The notes under the pieces are model-generated. The model had not been told where the DNA came from. It made no database searches and worked only from the letters and a program-made list of their open reading frames with translations. This document shows positions 47,604 through 60,135 of a DNA stretch of 64,000 nt, piece after piece. Position 1 is the first letter of the stretch; each line of letters opens with the position of its first letter. The stretch comes from Panax quinquefolius (lineage: Eukaryota; Streptophyta; Magnoliopsida; Apiales; Araliaceae). The position numbers were made by a program, and so were the translations under genes. The stretch covers positions 17,441,546-17,505,545 of the forward strand of contig CM035169.1 of assembly GCA_020205615.1 (NCBI GenBank), read 5' to 3'.

Positions 47604-48400
47604 TAAATAAAAAAAAATGATTTAATAATCCTTAACTTTATTGGCCTCATGTTTCCTCTAGGAGCAGATATGTAAATTGTTAGGTTTTGAAAGATCAGCT
47701 GACAGTAGAACAATCTTAAGTCTTTGATTTAGGACAAGTAAAACCATACTGACCCTTCATCATGTCTTTTCCTAATTAAGAACGCCAACGGTTAGTAAGT
47801 TATCTTTGATTAAGAGAGGCAAGGCCTTTCTTTTTACCGACTACATATTATGATCAATTCATTCTCCTAGAGCAATTCAGTCAAATTATTAGCAATGTTG
47901 TGAAACCATTTATTAATATGCCCCAATATCAACGTTCATTTGTAGTACTTTAAAAGGACAGGCAAGCGGGCAGATAACAACTCCAGAAAAGATGCAACGT
48001 AAACTTTAAAAACAGTCCGTACGTATGGTGAAAGTACTCTATAAGTTTAAAATGGATTGAATATATATGTAATTAAAAGATGATAATAATCTTTTCTTTT
48101 CCTTTTTCTTTTTCCTTTTTCCATATTTTATCCTTCCCTAACTTAGCTATCTTCCTTGCCTGCTCGCCTGAAGATGTATATGGATAACAAAAGTTTGGTT
48201 AACATTTTCAATTTTCCTCTAATTTCCCCTCCTCCCTCCTTACAATGACCAAAATTATTATCCGGGGAGAGACAAAAAGAAGAAAAAAAACACTTAGTTT
48301 GTTTCTTTCTTTTATCATCATCCCAAACTTAGTCTCTTGTTTTCTTTGGAGTCCGCCATGGATGATTGATTGAGCTGAAGTAATAACCAAATTCCTACTA

Positions 48401-49453
48401 CTACATCTTCCTGATTCCGATTCTCTTTCCCAAAGCATTCCTAAATGCTTCTACAGAAGAATTATTTGCCTGCTGCATGCACATTCCTATCCCAATCGCA
48501 CTTTGATGTTGTTGATCAAGCCCGGCCATGTAATTTCTTACCTCCTTCCTTATCATCTCTTGCATCACGGCCAAAAACTCTGCATTAAACGGCATAAAAG
48601 CCTTCTCCTGATGTCCCACTGCCGTCTGTGACTGCGGTGCCGCAAATTCAATATTCCGGTGAGTTGCCGGAACCTGAATCATCGGCTGCGGTGTTGATCC
48701 AAATTTATCTATCTGGTTATTTTCTAGTATCATCGGAATCTGTAGCACCGGTACTGATGGTGGCTGAACAGAAACCGGGATTGGAGATGACCTAGTTGAC
48801 TCGGTAACGCGATTTGAGAACTCACTCGAATCGATTCCAGGAAGGGACAGAGACAAGGAAGTTGGAGGATCGTTGTCGCTAGGCGACGTCGTTTCCACCT
48901 GCGCTGCAAAAACACCACCTGTCCTCGGCACTGGTCGATACACATGAGTAGACGACGTCGTAACGCGAAAGCTGGAATCACTAGCATCAGATCCGGACGG
49001 ACTACCCGGACTCAAGTAAAGATCGGAAACCGGTACCGCTGACCCGGCACTAACCGATCGCTTTAATGGCTGCGGATTCGGAAAGTGGTCAGCTTCATCA
49101 GAACTCATGGAAGAGCACTTCCTTTTCAAAGTAGAGTTCCAGTGGTTTTTTATAGCGTTGTCAGTCCGCCCCGAAAGGAGTCGGGCAATAGTGGCCCATT
49201 TATTACCAAAGCGAGCGTGGGCTCTAACGATGGTATCGTCTTCTTCGGGAGTGAAGGCCCGGTGCTCAACCTGGGGAGACAGCTGGTTACACCATCGCAA
49301 CCGGCAGGATTTGCCGGATCTACCAGGTATTGATTTGCTGATAAGAGACCAATTCCGTGGGCCGTGCTTTTGAACCAGTTGCTGTAGCATTTCGTCCTCT
49401 TCAGGACTCCACGGGCCTTTGATGCGATCCATATCTCTCTTTGTGTTGGACAT
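48401..49453 (-). CDS. R2R3-MYB transcription factor, subgroup 22 (MYB44/70/73/77 type)
   Basis: A 350-residue nuclear DNA-binding protein. R2 begins [20 protein letters not shown] (residue ~12) with Trp in GPW, RNW and LRW. R3 begins [19 protein letters not shown] with NKW and NHW, followed by NSTLKRK. Subgroup-22 marks are present: [15 protein letters not shown] (~140-155), an LxLxL repressor-like SLSLSLPG (~193-200) and the C-terminal [17 protein letters not shown] (~296-312). Members act in ABA, auxin and stress responses; that is family knowledge. The gene has no intron, as usual for this clade. I place the start at 49453 ([13 protein letters not shown]) because R2 follows at once. The 95 extra in-frame residues upstream have low-complexity content and overlap the TATA region. 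Intact frame and no nearby partner gene. Confidence 0.95.
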   Translation of the reverse strand: MSNTKRDMDRIKGPWSPEEDEMLQQLVQKHGPRNWSLISKSIPGRSGKSCRLRWCNQLSPQVEHRAFTPEEDDTIVRAHARFGNKWATIARLLSGRTDNAIKNHWNSTLKRKCSSMSSDEADHFPNPQPLKRSVSAGSAVPVSDLYLSPGSPSGSDASDSSFRVTTSSTHVYRPVPRTGGVFAAQVETTSPSDNDPPTSLSLSLPGIDSSEFSNRVTESTRSSPIPVSVQPPSVPVLQIPMILENNQIDKFGSTPQPMIQVPATHRNIEFAAPQSQTAVGHQEKAFMPFNAEFLAVMQEMIRKEVRNYMAGLDQQHQSAIGIGMCMQQANNSSVEAFRNALGKRIGIRKM

Positions 49454-49562
49454 TATTTGTGGTCTGGAAGAAAAAGTTAACAGTGTTGAAAGATTTTCAG
49501 TTTTGTTGGTTATGGAGTTTAGAGAAATACCATGAGCAGAAGGTGGCTGGTGGCTGAGAGAA

Positions 49563-49610
49563 AATATATATTTATATGACACGAGAAGGAAGAGGTGGGG
49601 GTATATAAGG
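49563..49610 (-). promoter_or_regulatory. TATA boxes upstream of the MYB gene
   Basis: On the minus strand CCTTATATAC (49610-49601) and CATATAAATATATA (49577-49564) lie 150 and 115 bp before the ATG. Either would fit; the second would leave a leader of ~80 bp. Confidence 0.5.
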
Positions 49611-49739
49611 GTGGCGAAGGGATAGGGGATGACCGGTTGAGGTGGTAAAGGGAAAGGAGTTGGAGGCGTTATGGCACCGCTTCTTCCAGGCAAGCGGTTG
49701 CATTTGGGGGATATGGGAAACAGCTGGCAAACGGACACG

Positions 49740-50435
49740 CGTCACATCCGAGACATTCACTGATTCCCACACACTCAATTACTCACTCTCCGTAGTTTAT
49801 TTTATTTTCATTGTTGTTACTTGTTTCCCCCACTCTGTAATCTTATTTGGTTATTTTCATAAATATATTTAAATTTTGGCAATAACCCTCTTTAACATTA
49901 ATAATGGAGTATGAGTTGTCAAATTATTTTTATCAACGTTTGATAATTATAATTCAAATTTCAAAATTTTATTATGGTAGGAACAATATATATGTATGTG
50001 TGTGTATACATAATCTTATTCCATAACTTTAATTTGAATGTTTATATTTATAATGTTATGTTTTTGGTTGTTGTGAGCGTTGGAGCGTATAATAGGAAAT
50101 AAGTAATCATTTGAAAGTTGTCAACAGCTATATTTATGAAGCTCTTGTGTTTAAATTAAATTTAGGTTTCCTATAACTGAAATCATCACAACATTCATTA
50201 ATGAAAAACGAAAGGTCGGAGGGAGAAAGAGAGGATAAGTAACGGTTGAGGTTGGTTTGACTCAGACAGTCTGGAGAGCATTAGATTAGATATTTAGATG
50301 AATCTATATTTTATCTATACAGTTGTGATAAACATCTTTTAAATAGAATTAAATTTTTATATTAAATAAAATAATAATTATAAATTTATAATTTTAGGCT
50401 TCATTCTCTCTATTATATATCATTAACTATTACTG
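49740..50435. other. Intergenic, MYB upstream region
   Basis: AT-rich sequence 5' of the MYB gene. Apart from TATA-like runs (tatatatgtatgtgtgtgta, 49986) I see nothing specific. Confidence 0.45.
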
Positions 50436-50705
50436 TACTCCCTCCGTTCCTTAATATAGGTCGTTTTAGACATGTGCACAAGAATTAAGAAAATGATTAA
50501 AAATCATTAACTATAGTATCAATTGTCTATAATACTCTTCACCTCACTTATCTCATAAATATGGATTAAAAGATTAGATAGAGTAATAAGGGGCAATTTG
50601 AAAAAAATAATAATCAATTCTCCTAGATAATCACAAACGACAAATAATTAAAAATAAAAAAAAAAAAATCTAAAACGAACTACATTTATAGAAATGGAGG
50701 GAGTA
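50436..50705. mobile_element. Stowaway-like MITE with TA target duplication
   Basis: 50438-50703 begins CTCCCTCCGTTCCTTAATA and ends with the complement, ggaggGAG after tttatagaaat. Inner matches continue (gtcgttttaga versus tctaaaacgaact). TA flanks both ends (50436-50437 and 50704-50705), the Tc1/mariner signature. At ~266 bp it is non-coding and would be mobilised by a transposase from elsewhere. It lies ~1 kb upstream of the MYB start. Confidence 0.9.
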
Positions 50706-52637
50706 CTACTTAAATGCAACTATCACTTAACATTTACATTTTGTACTCGAGTGAAAGCAATTCTGAGAATAATCATTTATTGAAATTATCGAATTTGCAG
50801 TCTATATATTTTCTTGTAATTAGCGCACAATTAATGTTGCACATAAATTCCCTACTCCCTCATTTTTATTATATAAGAATTAATTACACATTAAAAAATT
50901 TGATGAATTTTAATATTAGCTAATTAATGTTAATTTAAAATTTCATTACTACTCATTCACTAATTTCTTTCTCTCTCACAATTATTAATAATTAATTTGT
51001 CTCTTAAATATGGCTTATAATTAATTTTATATTTTAAATGCAAGAATAATAGTTATTCATTTTTCTTGGCAATTTTTTTTTAAAAAAAGTTGCATGATCA
51101 AAGATGGGGATGGGACGAGTGAGGTGGCGGAAAACGACAAGAACGGTTGCCGAATAGGAGGGAGAATCATGACTGCTTCTGGTGTCAGACAGTCCAGCCT
51201 GTCTTTATAACCTCCCCCGTCCTTTCCTGCAACGGCCCACTCTTAATTTTCTCTCTCCTCTTCTCTCCTCTCCTCTCTCTATGGGTGATAGGTGATAAGT
51301 ATAACTAGTAGTAGTATTCTATTCTATTAATCAAACCTCCACCTTCATTAGCCGTTTACCTGCTTTCAGATCTAGCTTTCTTCCCCGTAAAGGTTTACCT
51401 CTATGGATTCAGGTCACCCACGCTCTATATCTACGTGCACGCTTTCCCAGACAGAGAGTTACCTCCTTCCTTCCTTCCTCCCTTCGCTCTGATAATCTAT
51501 ATATTTATTTGACTTAACAAGGGTTAAATACAGTTCTGTCCTTCAAAGTATCACTTAATTTACATAAGTGACCCTCGGTTTTAAAAACTAATAATATCAA
51601 CCTTGAAGTTAACTTAAATAAACAAAAGTAATCTTCCGGTCATAACTTTGGTCAGAATATTGATGTGTAACGACAAAATAATGTATATAAAGTCAATTTA
51701 ATTTAATAGCCGTATGGTTCTGGCCCAACGATAACTCTTGTTTCATGATTATATGAGATTAAGAATTCAATTGTTTGGGTGTGTGCGCGGAAATTAGTCA
51801 AAAAGAAGAAGTCAATTTAATTGTGTTTTTTAGTTATTGTTTTTTCCCTTAATTGTTATTTTGTATTAATTGACAAGGTTAGTTATTTTATTTAGGTTAA
51901 TGGTTGAGTTAATTATTTTATTTTATTTAACTAGTTTGATGAATTATTTTATTTCAATTAATTAGTGAGTTTTAATTATTTAAATTTAATTATATATTTG
52001 ATATGATTTAGTTAATAATTTTTACTTATTTATTTGAGTTAAAGTTAGTATTTGGATTGTATTTAATAATTAAGCATATAATCAACATTTATTATACGCT
52101 TTTCTTACTGTCAAACCTTATATTATATCACATGAATAGTATTATTAGGGAGAGGTTAGCATGAAATTAATTTTAGTTAATTGCTCAATATAGTGTCGAC
52201 ACACAGGCGGGAAAATAATTTCTATGCGTTTCAGTACTTTATTGGTTAATTGATCAACTTTTAACTTCATAATAACCGAATTTGTATTATAACGACCAAA
52301 ATTATAATTAGAGTAATTTTTGTTTACTTAAATGTAGTTAGAGGATACTTTGACGAATTTTTTTTTATTTATCCTCCACTAGATCTCCCTCTCTCTCTCT
52401 CTCTCTCTCTTTCTTGTTGTTAGGTTTGGGTCGGTTCGTATTTCTTATAATACTTTCTGACTTCCCTTCGACTCGTCGGTCGGATTTTTTTTTAAATTGA
52501 CTTTCTACAAAACTTAGAATATATTATTAATATTTTGTCTAATTAATCAAATTAAATAAAAAATCTGCATATTACTCTTCTAAATTTATTGTAAAGATGA
52601 AAGAAAAATGAATATTTAATATAGAAATATTATTAGG
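50706..52637. other. Intergenic with a promoter-like stretch, no gene seen
   Basis: 51190-51290 has gtctttataacctcccccgt followed by a CT-rich leader (ctctctcctcttctctcctc), resembling a plant core promoter with pyrimidine-rich 5' UTR. The frames after it (atgggtgat at 51280, atggattcagg at 51413) are short and unrecognised, so it may be an orphan promoter. A (CT)n microsatellite is at 52386-52411. The rest is AT-rich. Confidence 0.4.
52386..52411. repeat. (CT)n microsatellite
   Basis: Uninterrupted alternating c/t run of ~25 bp. Confidence 0.95.
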
Positions 52638-53640
52638 TGATAACGTCAAGATCTTTCTCCACGTCCCAATCACCAAGACGCGTCCAATATCCTCCGCATT
52701 CAACAATCAACACTAAAAGCTTTCGACGGCCGAGTCGAGGATAAATTCAACGTGAGAGTCGGTCTGACGATCACAAAGTCAACAATGGAGAGAAAAATAT
52801 TATCTAATGCCCTCTTATGTGATCTTAGCCCCATGATACTCCACTTCTTTCAGGTTCTGGTCCACTCATCACTTCCCGACACCTTTTTTCCCCACTTCCC
52901 ATTATTTCAAAAAAGTAAGCGACCCCCTACCACACTCACTGCATCATTTTCCAATCCACGGCCATCCCGAGTCCCATCCTCATTAATGCCACGCAGAAGG
53001 TGGCCAAACACACGATAGTCAATCATCACTTAGCATAATGATTCTTTGGTCAAAGTTGGGTTAAGTGACAATTTGTATAATCAATTCAATTCAATGACTA
53101 AGCCCAAATAATGGAAATGACCCAAGTAATGGGATCCAACCGAAAGAACCCAATGAAATGATCAAGTAATTGGGCCCCAAACCATTCGGACCAACCAGCG
53201 ACTTAAAGATAATACGATCCAAGGGAAGAGCCCATTAAGTCCGCCCGATAAGGAAAAAGATTATGGCCAACATTACCCCTAGTCTTATATTAAATGGGTG
53301 TTTAATGAAAGACTATAAATAAATATAGGCCCGGTGACATAACAAACTATGATAAGTCATAAGAGATCCAAAGTGAAACTCACCAAAATTCATCAAAATC
53401 GGTCCAAATTGATATCGTGAATAGAAGTGGGAAGCCCAATGTACACAAAGCCCACATAGGTGAAGATATTTAGATCTAAAAAGCTGACGAAACCTCTTCC
53501 CATTCATCATCATTGCAATTGAATTAAATGTGCCGCCCTCAATTACTGTAGTAATCACAAGATAAAAGGTAAATTTTACCAATTCCGATTTGGTTTACCG
53601 CTAATTTGAAATTTGAACCTTTGAGCTTTCTCCTCCTCCT
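52638..53640 (-). repeat. 3' LTR of minus-strand gypsy element E
   Basis: It begins TGATAACGTCAAGATC and its first ~530 bp match 62144-62712 in direct orientation. The rest (to ~53640, before a ctcctcctcctc stretch that would be the polypurine tract on the element strand) has no second copy, because the right LTR is cut. The left copy lacks ~42 bp (gagagagatagaataatcat...) present in the right one. Confidence 0.7.
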
Positions 53641-53675
53641 CAAAACTTCTTTCTCTCGCTTCACAAAATCTTAAC

Positions 53676-56125
53676 AATGGTGACCGTAACCTCTAGCCAA
53701 AATTCCCCCTTCGCAACTAACCTCACAAGATCGTCGTTTCCCAACCCAAACCCTAACCAAGAGGGTTCGAGTTCCAACCCCTAATCAACAACCATGGGGA
53801 AATCCTTCTCCGATCCCCTCCGCCTCGGACTTTTCAGGGATCGAGAACAGTTCCCCATGCCAACATCCGTTCCTCGATCACTTGAATCTGAGATATGCGT
53901 ACGCCAGGACTCGTTATCGATTCCCGACATATGCACGCTTATAAGGGCCCCGCTCTGAAGAAGCGCGTATGTACCAATGACCGGACGGTGGTCGCCATGC
54001 ACTGTCCACTTTCCGAAAAGGGGTTCGCCACCTCTCCATGTCTTTATCGTTACCCTCCTAGGGTTCATAGGAGTGGGCTTCACCCGATTAGTGCCCAACT
54101 CCTACATCCACATCCCGCATTTATCGCTTACGCCATGAACTAGGGATTGCTCCTCTGTTGACATTTTCTTCACCCTCTTCTCTGCACGGTAGGGTCTCTA
54201 GAACGAGGCTTCAAAATGTTAAGCAAGTCCTCTCCCAGGCCAACACCAAAGTTCGAGAGGAGACCCACGATGGATACTCCTTCCAAAGAATGAGGTTAGC
54301 ATGAGAAGTGGTTTTTCATCACGGACCCGAGATCTCTTCTTCCAGACCGGACTACCTCGTACCGGGTCTCTACTGACTTTGGAGACATATCCGGAAGGAC
54401 GGGTGAGGAGATGGAAGACTTTTGAAGAAGATTCCTCCAAAAGAATGGAGTTTCACACTTCCGACCAAACAAGCTCATTTATATGACCACAAATGTAAGT
54501 TTCAATAACTTTGTAACATAATTTACGAGCTATATAAATGATACTGTGTTACGATACATGGTTTTTTGCGGTGTCTCCGATCAAACCGACTCCCATGGAG
54601 GTGAGAGACCGGAAGATTTTTAGCGAGGATGAATGCAGATCTGAGTGAAGAGCATCCTACCAAGAATCTTCCCTGTGTTAATCCCCTACCATTGATCCAC
54701 CAACTTCTTCCTTCAAACCGATGAACCTCAAACCGACAACCCAACATACCCGAAGAAAACCTCGACCTCGCAAGAAAACGATCCGCCAAACGATCCAAAT
54801 CCACCCAACCGTAAACAAACCACGAAAGTGACCTCAAACACTTCCCAAAGCGACCCCCAAACAACCTTCTCAACCGAGCCCCAATCCTCCAACTTCGAAC
54901 CTACCCCGGTGAGAGGAGCCTACTTGATATTCCTTTGCACGATCGGGCTAAGGTCCTTCGTAAAAAGAAAATAAGAACCAAGATAACCCCCATTGCCAAG
55001 AGCTCCGAAGTTCCCACCTCTTGGTACCGTCACTCCTCGACTACGCCCACGAAAATCCATGTGCTCGACGATGAACCGAAGTAGTCTCGTCCCCACTCCA
55101 TCTCGAAAAGAAAACATCCATCGACAAACCACCCCCGGTTCATCTTCTCGCACCTTCGCCAACCTCTCGAACGCACTCTCGCCTCGATCCCCCACTCCCA
55201 AAACCATACACGTGGACTCCTTACCAGCCGCGATGAACCTCCGCCTTTCTCCTCCAAGACAACCAAATACCGAATTCCAACAGACGCCATGGCCTCCCCC
55301 AACAACGTGGCCCCGATTAAATGCCCATTTTCCTTCCAACTGCTCAACACCTTTGTTCGTGAAACCTACGATCATCGATTCGAAAACAGATTCGAATGGG
55401 ATCTACTCAAATGGTAATGAGCTACTTGGCAAAGGTAAACGATTCTCCCTTTATCTCCGATTTTATCTTCATACTTATATATCCAAAACCGATCAAATAA
55501 TATTGGAAACACATGGCCGGTCTTTGTGTTCGCGTCTTCGTCCGAGGTCCCTCGGCCGAATCTGAGGAAGAGGCCCCGAGGAAGAGAATGCCGCCGAAGT
55601 CCGCCACTAAAGAGAAGACTCAACGTGAATGCCTTCTTCATACAAAATGAGGTCTTCAAAAAGAGTTAGCCCAAGCGAGGGAGATGTGAAGGCCTCGATG
55701 AAGAACTAAAGTCGACCAAAGCACAAGATTTAGGAAATCGTCAAAATGAATGTTGACTTGGTTCGGAGGAGCGAGATAAGGATGGAGAAGATCGAGGAAT
55801 TAAAGGTCGATGCTAAGATCCCCACCAAGACCATCCATAAGCCGGAGGCGGCAGACTACTCGTATATGAGTAGGCGGCTCAAGCTCAAGAAGAAATCCGA
55901 GAACTCAAGGCTCTTCGGGACCTTGGGCCTCCTTTAACCGACGACCTTCGCAAACAAATATGCGAAGAGTGCCGGAACTCAGATGAAATCAACGGGGAAA
56001 TAATGAAAATATATTCTGAGAGTTACGAACTTTGCCGAAGTCGTGGCAAGGAGAAGCTGTCTGCAGCCAACCTGGATCCATCCTTACTCGATTCTTCAGA
56101 CGACGAAGATGGTGCTTGAGGCTGA
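53676..56125 (+). pseudogene. Decayed plus-strand ORF of element E (probable antisense ORF)
   Basis: GC-richer than its surroundings, with discontinuous plus-strand frames. An ATG at 53676 is followed by proline/serine-rich text, a longer frame at 54993-55565, a charged coiled-coil-like segment at 55746-55937 (RMEKIEELKVDAK) and an acidic end DSSDDEDGA then TGA near 56120. Gag and protease of the same element are on the minus strand, so this frame runs antisense, between pol position and 3' LTR. Antisense ORFs at that place are known from the Tat/Retand branch of plant Ty3/gypsy, often with a plant mobile-type domain. I see only a vague likeness to that domain, so the function is unassigned. 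Many frameshifts. Confidence 0.5.
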
Positions 56126-56567
56126 TGTTCTTGTTTTTGTTTTTTCTTTCTTTAATTTATAAGATTTGTAAAAATTATCTAATATTGTAATTAGATTATA
56201 TATTAATGAAAAATGGCTTCATTCCTTATGACTTCGGTATATTTATTTTCTGCCAATACTCCAATATTTATTTAAGTGAAAAGATGCACAAACTCCTTCA
56301 CGGGGGTGAACCCAATCATTAAGTAACAACTAAACATGCCATATAACGAGATAAGATGAAGTTAAAGAATGAAGCTTCCTAACTCAACACTTAGAAAAAA
56401 TTTAGGTAATAAAGTAAAGGGATACTTATTAGTTACCAAGTGTGAGACAGATTCTGCTTATTAGGAATTTGTTTACCCCGAAAGGCCTAACAAAACCAAG
56501 AGATGACATTTGCTACCACGAAGGGCACGACAAAGTCTAAAGATGACACTTTACCTACCCCCGCCAG
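56126..56567. other. Non-coding part of element E before LTR-B insertion
   Basis: T-rich segment with polyA-signal-like aatgaaaaatgg, then short repeats of ccccgaaaggcctaacaaa and acgaagggcacgacaaag type. No pol motif is seen. Confidence 0.45.
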
Positions 56568-59500
56568 TGTAAGACCAATTTTTTTTTAAATAAAAGGAAT
56601 TTCCTTTATTTATTATTTTGAAATAGTAAGGGTTGATTTGATTAATGTGGATAGTTAAGGGTTAAATACGCAAATATTTTAAAATAAGCAGTGGTTATAA
56701 AATATTCATTTTGCTAGGGAATATTCGTTTGGTCGTGGAATATTCGATCTTTGTCGGGAATATTCGCATGCACGAAGCCTTGACCATGTGTGTGGCCCCA
56801 TAACGGAAAGCGATTGGATGAAGAAAACGACAAATATAAGTTGGTTAAAAATAACAACAGTAGTTATTCTGAATTAAGATCATTGGAATACCGGTGGTTA
56901 AAATACGATGTCTGGCGTGGTTGCCGAAAGAAGCGGTATTACAAGATTGTTGAATTATTGATTAAATGCACGTAAGATGGCACTACTCAATAATTTTCCA
57001 CGAGTTCTTTATTCAATATTTTATTTTATTGATTCAATAATTCTCGCGTTGATATTTTATATTATTGTTGTTCAATAATTGTCACCGCATTATCTCCATT
57101 ATCGGATCAATAATTCATATTATTTAAATAATATTATTAGATAGCATTATTGGCAATGTCTAGAAAGTTACATCGAGGAGAGGTTTGGTCACCTAATTGG
57201 CGCGCGATGAAGAGAAATCCTTATCGGAAAGCCCCTGCTTTCTGAGGAACTACTGGGTTGTCATATTTGTGATTCTCGTAATATTATTAGTGAATAATTA
57301 ATTATTGATTTATATGATAAGAAAATATTTATAAATGATGGATTTATTTGTTTTATGTGGTTATAATTGAATGATTTAATGTTGAGGTGTTTTATCAAGA
57401 ATTTTGGCTTGGAATGGAGGTATTAAAAATCAAATCGGGGTTTTGAGATATATTGCGGGGGTTATAATTTTTAATCCCAATCCAGTTGGATTGTGGTAAT
57501 TTTGGGTATGTTATACATACATAAGTTGAGTATATGTCCACAAATTTTGAACCGATTAAAAATGCACGAATGATTTGTTGTGAATTTTAAGAGGTGTCTG
57601 GATTCGAAAATTAGGTTTATAATTGATTTTGGTGGAAAATTCTAGAATTGAGTGGGCCCCACTTGTGGTTGGTGAAAAAATGTGCTGAATTTTATTTCAA
57701 ATGTGGTGGGTGGCAATAGTAGCGTGGTAAAGCAATCAATGTAGCAGTCGAGTCCGCTTGGTAAATAACATTTTCCTATAAATAGAAATTTAAGTTAAAT
57801 TGAAAATCACACCGTAAACAAAGTTTTCTCTCTTTCTCTCTCTATATTATTGAGCGTATTTTTTGTGAGTATTTAGATACTTTGAGAGTTCTTTGTTCAA
57901 AGATAAGTTTCATTCAAAGATCACTTCCGACCTTTCCTTCCAAAATCTTGATTCTTTGAGGTAAGGGATGTTATTTTCTTCTCAAATGATATTATTTCTT
58001 GAATATCATTATCTTTGAAATGTTGATCCAAGTTTTTATCAAATTTGGAACTTTTCATATGTCTAAGTTACTATTCATGAGTTCTTTATTCACGAGTTAC
58101 TATTCATGAGTTACTATTTACTGATTCTACTATTCACGAAAGTACTATCTAATGAAGCGTGAAGATGTTTTTTGTGGAATTTCTATCTTTTGGTGTGAGT
58201 TACTATTCACGATACTGGTCTTATTCACGTGATACTCGCACTATTCACGAATATCTGACTATTCAATCAAAAATGAAAATTTTTCTTTTCGCCTAAAATA
58301 TCTATTCGGATACTAGCTTTGATTGTATCCATGTTTTGATCATTCTTGAATTTTACACCACTATGATTATTTTTGAGGTATTGTTGGACATGGATAAAAC
58401 AAAGTACGAATCATTAATCCTTAATCCTTGTCATTTTGTTTCACTGGATTCGTTTCTTTAAAAATATTTTTCATCATCCTCAGTCTTAAATGATGATATT
58501 ATTGAATATCTTTGGCACAGAGTGCAAAGATGAATGATTTCTGAAGAATATCTTTGGCCCAGTAGTGGAAAGATGAAGCGGTGTTTAAATGAACATACGA
58601 CCGATGATGAATATCTTTGGCTGTGTAGTGCAAAAGATGAACAGTGTTTAAATGAACATGATCGATCGAGGAATATCTTTGGCCTTTAGTGCAAAGATGA
58701 GCAGTGTTGAGATGAACATGATGGATTGATGAATATCTTTGATCCGTAGTGCAAAGATGAATATTTGATTTGAGATGAATATTGATTGATGTTACAGGAT
58801 AAAATATTGATGATGGATTTGTTAAATTCATAGATTATAGTAGATTTCATTCTCCATCGTTTATAAATATTTTCTTATCATATAAATCAATAATTAATTA
58901 TTCCCAAATAATATTATGTAATCACAATTATAATGACCAGCGGTTCCTGTGAAAGAGGGGGCTTTCCAATAAGGATCTCTCTCTTATCGCGCCGCATTAG
59001 GTGACCAAACCTCTCCTGTGACGTAACTTTCTAGACATTGCCAATAATGTTATCTAATAATATTATTCAAATAATATGAATTATCGATCCGATAATGGGA
59101 AATATCATGCGGTGACAATTATTGAAACAAAGAATAATATAAAATACCAACGCAAAGAATTATTGAATCAATAAAATAAAATCTTGAATAATAATTACAT
59201 CAGTAATAATTATTGAGTAGTGCCTTTCACGTAAGGATCAATAATTGATGCAATACCGTAATGCTTCTTCTATTCAACAACGCGTATTAGTGTGTTTTAA
59301 CCACCGGGTATTCCAACAGTATTAACGGTAATAATTACGCCGTTATTTTTAAACAACTTATATTTGTCGTTTTCCTCATCCAATAGCTTTTTCAGTTATG
59401 GGGCCCATTACATATGGTCAAGGCCGTCGTATTTAATATTCCCCGACAAAGATTTAATATTCCACGACCAAACGAATATTCCCCTAAAACAATGAATATT

Positions 59501-59633
59501 TTATAACTACTTGCTTATTTTGAAATATTTGCGTATTTAACCCCTAACTATCCACATTAATCAAATCAACCTTACTATTTCAAAATAATAAATAGAAAAT
59601 TAAATTTCATTAATAATAAGTTGGGGTCTTACA
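56568..59633. mobile_element. LTR-B inverted pair inside element E
   Basis: 56568-58853 is LTR-B in forward orientation (TGTAAGACC start, TATA at 57777, arrays at 58065-58265 and 58495-58770), truncated before its end. 58858-59633 is the first ~780 bp of LTR-B in reverse orientation, ending in the complement of TGTAAGACC (59625-59633). The two starts face outward. The element disrupts the gypsy element between its protease and the antisense ORF. The flanking five bases differ (gccag and tcaca), so no clean target duplication. Confidence 0.75.
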
Positions 59634-59799
59634 TCACAACTTGCAAGCAATTAAAGCGAGCCTTCCCAAAATAGCATTATAAGCGTTAATCTACATATAC
59701 ATAACATAAAATTTGCAAATAATTTCTACTGTTGGGGTAGTTCAAGAAGATATTTGGCGCTTCAATGGTTCCACCACCTTGGACCGGGTCGTTACTAAA

Positions 59800-60135
59800 A
59801 CCATATAAAGGAGCCTCTTCTCTATCTCCATCTTTCGCCGTCTGAAATGCATCCTCCGATAAGCGTGGGCATACGTAATATCTACAGAAGACCCATTATC
59901 TACCATCATCCGCTTATATCCACCGAACCCACTTGCGAAATAAGCACCAAAGGATCCTTCGTCTTGATTCGATGACTTTCGAAGGTAATCTTCATCAAGA
60001 AAAAGAGATTACCGTACTCGAATAAGGTCTCTGCCGGGTCTTGGGAAGGGTACCCGCCATCGACACGTGGCCAAATCCAAGTAACCGGCGATTCTTTCCA
60101 ACGAATTTGCGTAAGTACCCCGATGATGACATCTA
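59800..60135 (-). pseudogene. Ty3/gypsy protease relic (element E)
   Basis: Minus-strand translation reads ITFESHRIKTKDPLVL (near 59970) and then, after a frame change, MMVDNGSSVDITYAHAYRRM (59905-59840). DNGSS with this context is the retropepsin active-site form of many plant Ty3/gypsy elements. The protein would cleave the Gag-Pol polyprotein. The frame is broken, and reverse transcriptase, RNase H and integrase are absent beyond it because LTR-B sequence begins at 59633. Confidence 0.8.

Noticed and set aside
48208..48438. 76-codon ORF overlapping the MYB 3' end
   Set aside because: Out-of-frame overlap with the MYB stop region and no domain; it is in the 3' untranslated area.
49454..49738. 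N-terminal 95-residue extension of the MYB frame
   Set aside because: It overlaps the likely TATA boxes and leader, is proline/leucine-rich, and family members start just before R2.
54219..55375. Minus-strand ORFs of up to 151 codons in element E
   Set aside because: They are antisense shadows of the GC-rich plus-strand ORF region and show no recognisable domain.
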